A DNA stretch of 64,000 bases from Onthophagus taurus (lineage: Eukaryota > Arthropoda > Insecta > Coleoptera > Scarabaeidae), in the NCBI RefSeq assembly GCF_036711975.1, contig NC_091971.1:25613501-25677500 (forward strand), written 5' to 3'. The notes beneath the pieces are model-generated. The model did no database searches. It saw nothing but the letters and a program-made list of their open reading frames with translations, and was not told where the DNA came from. Below are positions 11,442-20,013 of this stretch, piece by piece. The translations under genes and the position numbers were made by a program. Position 1 is the stretch's first letter. Every line of letters starts with the position of its first letter.

Positions 11442-14400
11442 ATGTTGACCTGCGACGTGTGTTACAAAGAGTTTACTAGACCAGATAATCTTGTGAGACA
11501 TCAACGCACAGCATGTATTGGGAAACGTCGAAAGGTGGAAGAGGATCAACAAGGAGATGTTATAGTGTGTGAAATATGTGATGAACACGTAACCAGACAA
11601 TGTTATTCCTCACATCTGCGCAGCAACAAACATAAACAGAAAGCCTTCGTAATAATAGATGATGGTGTAGAAAAAATAGATTCGATATTTGGAGATAAAA
11701 TATGTAGTTTTAGAGTGAGCGATCATGAACGGAAGTACGTAGACATGAAGGAATTCAGTAACCGAATTAGAGAAAAAGTTATCAGTTTGATACAGTCCGT
11801 GAGGAATGTAAATGGTAGTTTAAAAGTGAATACGGAAATTTTTGGATTGTATTTCATAAATACGAAGGAAGAAGTGGAAATCAAATCATTCAACACAAAA
11901 AATAAAATTATAACAGTAGCCGTAGACTTGTACCAAACATACGAGGACTTTATGGACGAGATTATGGTGAAAATGTCGGAATTCCAAGAACGGGACTCAG
12001 GTAAGAGTATAAGAATAGAAAAGTAGTAAAATGCGAAACTAAAGGCGTTAATACTGCAGGTTGGACCTTGTTGGAAATATTATATCTTGAAGTGAACTGT
12101 AACAAGTTTAATCCTACAAGAGCATCGAGCTACATCGACTTACCGACATCCATAAAAGGGAAGAGAGCGGTAATAAATGTGCAAAATAACGATAATAAGT
12201 GCTTTGCTTGGGCACTGATGTCCGCGCTGTACCAACCCACAGGTTTACCGCAAAGAATATCATCATACCCAGATTATAGGGAAACAGAATTAAAGTTTGA
12301 CTGCGTAACATTCCCAGTACCCATCAGAGACATACCAAAATTTGAGGAAGAAAATAACATTTCAATTAACGTCTATGGTATAAATTCTTGGTATAATGGA
12401 GAGAAAATGGTAGATGATATTGTAACTGTATGTATATGTAAACAGAAACGGGAGCGTCATGTAAACTTATTAGTAGTCAGCGACAATTTCGGGAATAACC
12501 ACTATTGTTGGATAAAAAACTTATCTCGACTGATAAATACACAATCATCGACTCATGAACATCAAAGATATATTTGTGAGGGTTGTTTGCAATACTTTTC
12601 AACTGAAGACAAGTTGGTACGACATCAGATGGATGACTGTAAAAAAGTGAAAGCAACAGTACCAAGCGAACAAATAAAAGTGAATAAGTTCGGACATCTA
12701 GAAAAGGAAAATGTTTTACAATTTGAAGGATTTGAAAAAAAAATGAAAGTTCCGTTTGTGGTGTACGCCGATTTCGAGGCGATTCTGAAACCCTTAACGC
12801 CCGAAGAAGGAAAAGTTTACGATGATAATAAACCATATACGGCCCGATGTTTTGAACACGAACCATACGCGTTTGCGTACTACATTAAGTGTGCTTACGA
12901 TGATAACTTATCGAAATTCCGAATATACCGAGGGCGAAACGCTGCTCTGGAATTTATTATAAGATTGGAGAAGGATGTAATAGAGATCTATAAACAACAT
13001 TTGAGGCAAACAAAGGATATGATACCGCTAAGCTGTCTGGACCAATTTGTACATGAACTGAGTTCCGTATGTCACATTTGTGATAAACCAATAAACAAAG
13101 AAGAGAAAGTGTGTGATCACGATCACTTGACAGGATTGTATAGGGGTCCTGCGCATTCCGTCTGCAATATAAATTATAAATTACCGATGTTTATCCCTGT
13201 GTTTTTCCACAACCTGTCGAATTACGATGCCCACATGTTTGTGAAAAGTATTGCCCTAAACAAGGAGGAAGTAGAGGTGATAGCACAAAACAAAGAAAAA
13301 TATATTTCTTTTTCCAAAAAAATAGTTGTCGGAGAAACAACCGATAACAAGGGAAAGAAACGCAAAGTGTTTATGAAAATAAGATTCGTCGACTCGTTTA
13401 GATTTATGGCGAGTTCTTTGGAAAAGTTGGTTTCATATTTGGATGATAAGGATTGTGTGGAAGTGAAAAAAAATTCAAAGACTCTGAAGAATTTAGATTG
13501 ATGCGCCAGAAAGGTGTATTTCCATATTCGTTCGTAGATTCGTTTGAAAAGTTGGAGTATAGTAAATTGCCTGATCATACACAGTTTTACGACATATTGA
13601 GTTCAAGTAATATTTCAAAGGAACAATACTCTAGAGCACAGACTGTATGGAATAAATTTAAGTGTACAACGTTGGGAGAATACAGTGACCTGTATTTGAC
13701 GTCAGATGTGTTAATGTTGACTGACGTCTTTGAAAATTTCAGGACAATATCTTTGGAGAATTACAATCTGGATCCTTGCCATTATTATACTGCGCCCGGG
13801 TTTGGGTGGGATGCTCTGTTAAAAATGACAGGTGTAAAATTAGAATTGTTATCAGACATTGACATGTTACACTTTTTTAAGAAAGGAATTAGAGGCGGTC
13901 TCTGTATGTGTGTAAAACGATCTGCAATAGCAAACAACAAGTTCCTTGACGATTTTAACCCGGAAAAACCATCATCATATATTCTATACTTGGATGCTAC
14001 CAATTTGTATGGGTATGCAATGAGTTGTAAATTACCAACAGGCGGTTTTCGATGGTTGTCGAACCAAGAAATAGCAGATATAGATGTGGAGTGTTTAGAT
14101 GATGAACACCTTGGTTATGTCTTTGAAGTGGATTTGGAGTATCCCGAAAGGTTACACAACCAGCATGATGATCTACCGTTTTGTCCCGAAAACATAATCG
14201 CTCCCGGATCGAAGCATCCTAAGTTGATTGCGAACTTACAAAATAAATCGAAATACATAATTCACTATGTAAACCTACGTGAATGTGTGAAAAAAGGTCT
14301 TAAGCTAACCAAAATACACCGTGCATTGCAATTTCAACAATCGCCGTGGATGAAACCATATATCGATTTTAACTCTGAGAAACGAATGAATGCTACGAAT

Positions 14401-15273
14401 GAATTTGGGAAAAATCATTATAAACAAATGAATAATATCGTGTATGGGAAAACGATGGAAAATGTTGAAAATAGAGTCGATATACGATTAGTGTCACATT
14501 GGGAGAATCGTTACAGGAGACCCGGTGCAGAAGCTCTTATCGCAAAGCCGACTTTCAAGTCATCGAAAATTTTCTGCCATAATTTGGCAGCCATTGAAAT
14601 GCAGAAGGTGGAGGTCAAATATAACAAACCTCTGTATGTAGGGTTTAGCGTACTGGAATTGTCGAAAGCGGTCATTTATAACTTTTTTTATAATTTTTTA
14701 AAAGAGAAATATGGTGAAAACGTATTATTGTTATATACAGATACGGATTCGTTAATTCTCGAAATATTTACTGAGAATGTATACCAGGATATCAAAGAAA
14801 ATATAGAGATGTTCGATACCTCTAATTACAAGTTAAACAACAGACATAATATTCCTCCAGGGCCGCCGATAGTTGGAAAAATGAAAGATGAGTACCCAAA
14901 TACGATATTAACATCGTTTTATGGTACAGGAGCTAAAGCTTATTGTATTAACACTTTGGAAGGAGTTGTCAAGCGTGCCAAGGGTGTGAAAAAGTATGTT
15001 ATCGATAAAAACTTAAGTGTTTCAGAATATAAACGGATTATCGAAGATGGAGGTTCTGTGCGAAAAAAGATGTATGTCTTTCGCTCCTCCTATCACACGA
15101 TGTATACAGAACTAAAGAATAAAGTGGCGCTCTCTGCACATGACGATAAACGTTACGTGATGGAGGATGGATGTCATACGTTAGCTTGGGGAAACTATCT
15201 TATTGAAGATCTACGCAGGGAAGATCTTTTGGACAACTTATTGGAGTTGTTAAACGTAAACATGTATGGCTAG
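11442..15273 (+). CDS. polB: Protein-primed family B DNA polymerase (one intron, one frame break)
   Basis: Replicates the element by protein priming. The start is the ATG at 11442; the upstream in-frame GTG is not needed in a eukaryote. Exon 1 (11442-12000) has two C2H2-type fingers (CDVC...H, CEIC...H). A 59-nt GT-AG intron (12001-12059) joins it in frame to exon 2, which begins with the GWTLLEI region typical of Polinton polymerases. Exon 2 holds a third finger (CEGC), exonuclease motif I (YADFEAIL), an endonuclease VII-like zinc motif (CHIC...CDHDHLTGLYRG) and exonuclease motif II (NLSNYDAH). The frame then breaks in an A8 run (13466-13473): the first frame stops at 13501, and the homologous continuation is in the -1 frame to 15273. 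The later part has exonuclease motif III (YLTSDVLML) and polymerase motifs A (YLDATNLYGYAM), B (MNNIVYGKTMEN) and C (YTDTDSL). All catalytic motifs look intact apart from the break. Confidence 0.93.
12001..12059 (+). other. Intron of polB (59 nt)
   Basis: CAG|GTAAGA donor at 12001 and TACTGCAG|G acceptor ending at 12059. Without removal the frame stops at 12026. Removal leaves one base of exon 1 plus GT of exon 2 as a Gly codon and restores the frame into the conserved GWTLL region. Confidence 0.85.
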
Positions 15274-15373
15274 TTAAATTGCGATCAGTTAATTTGTAAA
15301 AAAAAAAAATACTTGCTTGTATCACAAAACTTGTATATAAAGTAGAAAGTAGGTTGTTAAAAAGGTTACTTGA

Positions 15374-15379
15374 AATAAA
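15374..15379 (+). terminator. polyA signal of polB
   Basis: AATAAA about 100 nt after the polB stop codon (15271-15273), in the gap between the two convergent genes. Confidence 0.6.
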
Positions 15380-15404
15380 ATCAACGAAATTAAAAAAAAA
15401 GTTT

Positions 15405-15410
15405 TTTATT
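15405..15410 (-). terminator. polyA signal of the integrase transcript
   Basis: AATAAA on the minus strand, 16 nt past the integrase stop. It faces the polB signal, so the two convergent transcripts end within about 40 bp. Confidence 0.55.
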
Positions 15411-15425
15411 TTCTTAGTGTAAAAA

Positions 15426-16361
15426 TTATAATACATCCTTTTTTGCAATCCAAGAATTATGAGAGCTATCCATTCCCAACCATTTCACTCGGACTTTATT
15501 TCCTTTTCGACGAAGAACTTTTTCAATTAAAAATACATCCGGGTGTTTCACACGTTGTAATTCTTCGTCGTAAAATGCTCCAAGAATGGGTTCTCCTCTA
15601 CCATCTTTAATAAGGTAAGTCCTGGGATTAGTATTTTGAACTGTCGCTATGGTGAAAATTTCATTGGACCAAGTTGGTTGGTAACCTTTAGCAAAAGCGT
15701 GTCTGTACTTGCTAATTCGCACGTGTTCCCCCACATTAAATTTATGGTGGTTGGGGTCGACAACTTTAATGGAATTGTATACAGTATTTAACAGAGCAGA
15801 TTCATTTCGTCGATTAACAGCTGAAGGTTTCATGTGAATGGTGCGATGTATTGTGTTGTTGTAAGATTTTAGTAATTTGGGTAGTAAGTCTAACCAGCGA
15901 TAATTTCCTTGCATACTAAATTCTTTCCACATTTTATTTTTTAGGGTTCTATTAAACCGTTCGATAATCGAGCTTTTTAAAGTGGAATAGGTGCTGTAAT
16001 GATTAATGTTAAGTTGTTCCATTAATTTTTGAAAATCGCTATTGTAAAACTCTTTCCCATTATCGGTTTGTAAGTTGCTCGGAGTAATATTCTTTTTACT
16101 ATGCAAAATGTCCTTCATAGCTTGAGTAACCTCTTTCCCAGTTTTGGTTTTGAGTGGTAAGGCCCATGCGTATTTTGAAAAAGCGTTGATAACAGTCAGT
16201 ATATACTTGTAACCTTTATTGACCGACGCATATGGGATCATTTCAACCAAATCAGCTTGATAAAGATCCAATAGTCCGTGAAGCAGAACGCGGCGTCGCC
16301 GATAATGTCGTCTCGCAGGTGCATGTAGTTCGTTAACGAGATCTCGCTTAACACTAACCAT
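15426..16361 (-). CDS. int: Polinton integrase, RVE family with chromodomain
   Basis: DDE-type integrase (311 aa) that inserts the element and makes the 6-bp target duplication. The RVE core shows the catalytic triad: Asp in YQADLVEM (about 37), Asp in LQTDNGKEF (about 100) and Glu in SSIIERFNRTL (about 134). An SH3-like region follows (VGEHVRISKYRHAF). The last 40 residues are a chromodomain (DVFLIEKVLRRKGN...VKWLGMDSSHNSWI), which in related elements steers insertion to modified histones. This fits insertion into satellite heterochromatin. The N-terminal HHCC zinc finger is short or missing: the start reads MVSVKRDLVNELHAPARRHY, beginning inside the usual LHAPARRN-type motif. The ATG overlaps the stop of the upstream gene by one base (TAATG). 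Confidence 0.95.
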   Translation of the reverse strand: MVSVKRDLVNELHAPARRHYRRRRVLLHGLLDLYQADLVEMIPYASVNKGYKYILTVINAFSKYAWALPLKTKTGKEVTQAMKDILHSKKNITPSNLQTDNGKEFYNSDFQKLMEQLNINHYSTYSTLKSSIIERFNRTLKNKMWKEFSMQGNYRWLDLLPKLLKSYNNTIHRTIHMKPSAVNRRNESALLNTVYNSIKVVDPNHHKFNVGEHVRISKYRHAFAKGYQPTWSNEIFTIATVQNTNPRTYLIKDGRGEPILGAFYDEELQRVKHPDVFLIEKVLRRKGNKVRVKWLGMDSSHNSWIAKKDVL

Positions 16362-16768
16362 TACTCTACAACCCCTTCAATCAACAACTCTACAAGAAAA
16401 GGTAGTCCTCCTATCGGTGCATTATTTTTACACTTAATGGTATCTCCGCGTTTGAGTTGGACTCCCTGGAGCGACTTAATAACGATATCGTTAACAAGTA
16501 ACTGAACATGAGCGGACTTTACAACATCTTTTATCATACCTTCGTAGAAAGAATTGATGTAATCCGTAATTCCACTTTTGTTTGTGATTTTATAAAGTTT
16601 TGTTTTTGGATCAACATCTCCATCACCACGTAAAGTTAAAATAAATGTTGATGAAGGTTGTAGAACTTCGGATCTTGCTATGTGGTTCTGTATAACATGG
16701 TGGTGAACATGCTTACCAAATTTATCGATAGATGTAGAACCATGTTCACCAAAACGGTTTAAAGGCAT
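16361..16768 (-). CDS. Conserved Polinton hypothetical protein, 135 aa
   Basis: Function not recognised. It starts at ATG 16768 with MPLNRFGEHG. A His-rich stretch (HVHHHVIQNH, about residues 20-29) is followed by a predicted beta-rich region (FILTLRGDGDVDP...) and a C-terminal part with alternating hydrophobic strands (VQLLVNDIVIKSLQ, GLPFLVELLIEG). There is no signal peptide or membrane segment. Its TAA stop overlaps the integrase ATG by one base (16361-16363), a termination-reinitiation arrangement that suggests both are read from one mRNA. A small structural or attachment protein is possible, but this is only a guess from the strand-rich composition. Confidence 0.7.
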   Translation of the reverse strand: MPLNRFGEHGSTSIDKFGKHVHHHVIQNHIARSEVLQPSSTFILTLRGDGDVDPKTKLYKITNKSGITDYINSFYEGMIKDVVKSAHVQLLVNDIVIKSLQGVQLKRGDTIKCKNNAPIGGLPFLVELLIEGVVE

Positions 16769-16814
16769 ATTGGCTTCTGAAGCGTCACAGAAACAGAAAA
16801 AAGTTTATATACCC

Positions 16815-17975
16815 TTAACGAATGACTTGCGCTTCCCGTAATTCCTCTATGAGGGATATAATTTCGTTATGATGAGCAGTATGACCTGCTGCTTCGGAAG
16901 CAAGTAGTAAACGCAACCGATCAACTAATTCGTTCACGTCGTCCCAGTATTCGTACTCTTTAATTGCAGCAGGTACTAACAACTTATTTAAGTGACCTGA
17001 TCCAGTTTTAGGTTTTGGCCAATATCGAGCCCAGTACACATTTGGTCTTTGACCCAAGGAAATTGGTTTGATTATGTTCACAAACTTTTCATTTTCATCA
17101 TCAGTTATGATACTTTTTGAAGCGTCATAATCTCTTTTATGTACATTCGAACGTTGTAAGATATCTTTGTAATTTCTCGCATCTGGTAAAGTAAATTTAC
17201 CCGGTTTATTTTTGAATAACAACTCGTATAACCCCGGTGTTCCTGTATAAGTAAATTCACCCACCAAAATGTTTTTCCCGTCAAACGTTATTGGTTGATT
17301 TGCGATATACAATCCATCGGTAAGTGCACGAACACCGTAAGTTTGATCGAACTCGTTATTTACATCTACTGTTAAACCCGTAACATAGGTACGTGGTAAG
17401 GGGTCCAGCTGCCCTAAAGCTTCTCTAATAACTGTCTGTTCCATCATTCCCTCCATATTCTCTTTCATGCGCGCCAACTGCTCCCTAGCGTCCCGCTCGT
17501 AGACATCTAAAGATGTGTCTGACTCACGAACAGAAACCTCAGGTGTAGTATCTCGACCCTCGAACACCTCTTCGTCGCTGAGAAATTGCGGACTCCGTGC
17601 GAGTTCCGGTGAAACATCCATGCTAGCTCCCGGTTTAATGGGTGTTGACGTAACTCTACGTTTAGGTTTCACTCTAGGAGTTTCCAGTTTAAGTCCTTTA
17701 GAAGGTTTCTGCAAGTCAGCCAGTAAGGCTGAGATATCTGGTGACTGCTCCTTTTTCGGGGTAAATAAATCACGTTTTATCCCGAATTTATTGTCGAGCG
17801 CTAATAAATTGACAGTTTGTAATTTTTTGGAAATATCTGTCAGAGGTTCTTTCAGTGGAGCGAGTTGAGCTTCGGCAATGGACTGCTTCTGTTTTATATC
17901 TCCTTTCAAAGTGCGTATTTTATGTTTAACATCTTCTCGCGCAGCTATTAACTGTTGTGCAACATTACGATTCAT
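16815..17975 (-). CDS. DUF8207-type protein with N-terminal coiled coil
   Basis: 386 aa from ATG 17975. Residues 1-55 are strongly helical and charged (AAREDVKHKIRTLKGD...), a likely coiled coil. Residues 60-170 are low-complexity and Ser/Pro/Glu-rich with KPKRRV basic patches. From about 190 to 330 comes the conserved domain seen in many arthropod Polinton proteins: YTGTPGLYELLFKN, ARNYKDILQRSNVHKRDYD, NEKFVNIIKPI. It ends in a helical tail (EIISLIEELREAQVIR). The domain's function is unknown. The position between integrase and packaging ATPase suggests a virion or assembly role (inference). Confidence 0.8.
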   Translation of the reverse strand: MNRNVAQQLIAAREDVKHKIRTLKGDIKQKQSIAEAQLAPLKEPLTDISKKLQTVNLLALDNKFGIKRDLFTPKKEQSPDISALLADLQKPSKGLKLETPRVKPKRRVTSTPIKPGASMDVSPELARSPQFLSDEEVFEGRDTTPEVSVRESDTSLDVYERDAREQLARMKENMEGMMEQTVIREALGQLDPLPRTYVTGLTVDVNNEFDQTYGVRALTDGLYIANQPITFDGKNILVGEFTYTGTPGLYELLFKNKPGKFTLPDARNYKDILQRSNVHKRDYDASKSIITDDENEKFVNIIKPISLGQRPNVYWARYWPKPKTGSGHLNKLLVPAAIKEYEYWDDVNELVDRLRLLLASEAAGHTAHHNEIISLIEELREAQVIR

Positions 17976-18038
17976 AGTTCAACGTGATAGTGTAATGATC
18001 GCACAGAGACTGAGCATGCAGTCGTAAAGTCAATGGTT

Positions 18039-18740
18039 TTACAGTATAATGTACTCATCGAAACCTTTCCGATAGCGTCCGTTATTTTTATCGCAATCTA
18101 AATCAATAACTAATATACCGTGCGGTGTATCCCAACAAGTTCGACAAATTCTGACAAAATCATCCCACGTAATGTCCCCTAGCAAATGATCGTTGTAAAT
18201 ATGTTTCAAGTTAGTGAGATCTTGTTTAAATAAAACTAAAAGGTTGCAATTGTCACGTAAAAGCTGCTTGGAAATGGCGCTATAACTTTGAGCGAGTAAA
18301 AAAGTATCAACGTTTCTATGACGACCGTATGAAAAATATTCCTTGATAATCTGTTGCTCTGTAGGAGCAATATCATCAAAAATAATAATTGAATATTCTT
18401 TCACCTTTGACGGTGGTAGAAATCGTCCGACATCTGAGTATTCATAATAGCCGCAAGAGCGGATAGGTTTAAGTAATTGTCGTAGAAATTCGTATTTGAT
18501 TTGGTAGAGTGAATTAGAGCACAAATATACATTCAAAAAGCGCAACCCGTTGAGAGCTGTCAATAAAGTTAACATTACGTTTGTTTTTCCGGCACCCGAA
18601 GAACCAATTATCAAACCACGTTTACATTCCCCACCAAATAATTCGCTATGTCGTTTAAATTTATTTGCAGCGAAGTCGTTATGAAGATTACAGATTGGTA
18701 GTGTTAAAGGTTGGCTAACAAACTTAACGTCTTCAACCAT
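18039..18740 (-). CDS. A32-like genome packaging ATPase (FtsK/HerA superfamily)
   Basis: 233 aa from ATG 18740. P-loop ATPase that pumps DNA into the capsid in double-jelly-roll viruses. The Walker A motif GSSGAGKT is at residues 46-53 and Walker B (YSIIIFDDI) ends around 124. A downstream polar motif (FLLAQSYSAISKQLLRDNCNLLVLFKQ) is typical of the superfamily. Length and layout fit Polinton ATPases, and all catalytic residues are present. It is the first of the minus-strand group ATPase - DUF8207 - 135 aa - integrase, with 63, 46 and -1 bp spacing. These may share transcripts ending at the signal near 15405. Confidence 0.95.
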   Translation of the reverse strand: MVEDVKFVSQPLTLPICNLHNDFAANKFKRHSELFGGECKRGLIIGSSGAGKTNVMLTLLTALNGLRFLNVYLCSNSLYQIKYEFLRQLLKPIRSCGYYEYSDVGRFLPPSKVKEYSIIIFDDIAPTEQQIIKEYFSYGRHRNVDTFLLAQSYSAISKQLLRDNCNLLVLFKQDLTNLKHIYNDHLLGDITWDDFVRICRTCWDTPHGILVIDLDCDKNNGRYRKGFDEYIIL

Positions 18741-19383
18741 GCTGACGGGTGATACTTGAACGGGAGATTAACAAGAAATGAAGTCGTAGTAGAAAACAAT
18801 GTTTATTTTATCATAAAATGTAGCATACAAAAAATTTCAGCAGATTATTTATTATCATTGTTTCAAAATAATGGTTTACAACACTTTAACTATATAAACT
18901 GTTAACATTGAGTTTGAAAGTTATTTAAAGCGTGCGTAATATTACACAATATTTATTTTACAATAAGACGTGGTATACATAAATTTACAAAATTATTTAT
19001 TATCATGATTTCAAAAGTATCTGTATGGTTGATGTAGTAGAACCACCAGTGGGTTATTCACATACAGATGTTATGTGATTAAACAAAATAAAGCAGTGTA
19101 AGTCACAGTACAATTTACACTACTTAGTATTAAATTAACAATAAGTAGATACGGTAAATATTCAAATAAGTAATTAATAATACATATTAACAAAAGCATG
19201 GGAGCGGTAACAATAAGTAGATACGGTAAATATTCAAATAAATAATTAATAATACATATAAACAAAAGCATGGGAGCGGAAAAGGTGAAAAGGAAGCGAA
19301 CTTGTTGTCATATCATCAATTCGAACGATTTTCAGTATCATACAAGGATGGTGTACAAATTTGAAAAAACCACCTACAACATA
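18741..19383. other. AT-rich intergenic region
   Basis: No credible gene. The region is A+T-rich, with two partly similar stretches (attatttattatcat near 18844 and again near 18991) and the 72-bp tandem duplication at 19137-19280. It probably holds the promoter of the ATPase group and the 3' end of the gene at 19384. Confidence 0.6.
19137..19280. repeat. 72-bp tandem duplication
   Basis: Two head-to-tail copies, 19137-19208 and 19209-19280, starting AACAATAAGTAGATACGG and differing at only a few positions. The 66-residue minus-strand frame across it simply repeats itself and is not a credible gene. Confidence 0.9.
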
Positions 19384-19967
19384 TTAGTTGCTGAGACATC
19401 CCTCCGACAATTCCTCAGTACTTTGATCCTCCTCAAGTTGTGGTTTAAAACAGACTCGAAACAAAGACACACGACAACACATCGCACACCAATATTTTTT
19501 ATTTAAAATAATAGTCTGCAATCGTTCAGAAGATGCATACTTTATTTTCGAGCGCAATTTCACACGACAATCCAGTTGTAAAACGTTCGTTATACTAATA
19601 TGGTGTAGGCGGCGTCGACAACGATAGCAAAGGTTGCCCAAATGTGATTCATAAAAAACATACCTTGCTTGATACTGAAGACCCACTCCGAAAGTTGAAC
19701 TCCAATCAACCGGAGAACCGTGGAACAACTTATGTACGGTGCCTTGCGACATTTTCTTTCCAAAGCGTTCCACGGTGGGGAAGCAAACCTCCCCAAGATT
19801 GATTCGATCGCCCTTTCGGGATATTCGACGCCAGAAGCATATGTCCCAGCTGTACATTACGTTTAGTAGTAGAGTCTTTGGTAAAACATCTACTAACCGC
19901 AACGTACGGTCTTTACGGGAAATCGTCGAATTAACGCTCTCCATAGCCAACTCCTGCAACGTTAACA
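19384..19967 (-). CDS. Unrecognised protein with CxxC...CxxC zinc-ribbon-like pair
   Basis: Function unknown. The open frame reaches 19980 without an ATG. The first ATG is 19944 (MESVNSTISRKD), but a strong acceptor (TTTTTTTGTCTCTTGCAG) ends at 19968, so coding probably resumes at 19967 after an intron. The middle is hydrophobic (LPKTLLLNVMYSWDICFW). Two Cys pairs, LCYRCRRR (about 120) and YWCAMCCR (about 165), could form a zinc ribbon or treble clef. The C-terminus is acidic (EEDQSTEEL). Splicing 20018-19968 would fuse it in frame to the 385-aa gene upstream. The alternative is a separate gene starting at 19944. Confidence 0.5.
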
Positions 19968-20013
19968 CTGCAAGAGACAAAAAAACTGAACGAGCTTCAA
20001 AAAAAAAACGCTA

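Larger units (their letters stand above)
10998..11443 (+). repeat. Polinton left terminal inverted repeat
   Basis: It matches the reverse complement of 29009-29454 over 446 bp with about eight mismatches by manual alignment and no net length difference. The inner boundary falls within the ATG of polB (11442-11444), so the whole polB upstream region is TIR. It contains a long hairpin (11011-11127), many AGGTCA half-sites and a TATA-like box. Confidence 0.95.

Noticed and set aside
12001-12067. Frameshift between the first two PolB frames
   Set aside because: A consensus 59-nt GT-AG intron explains the break and restores the conserved sequence, so it is not counted as a lesion.
19071-19271. 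66-codon minus-strand frame over the 72-bp duplication
   Set aside because: It simply repeats the same residues twice across a non-coding tandem duplication and lacks a credible start.
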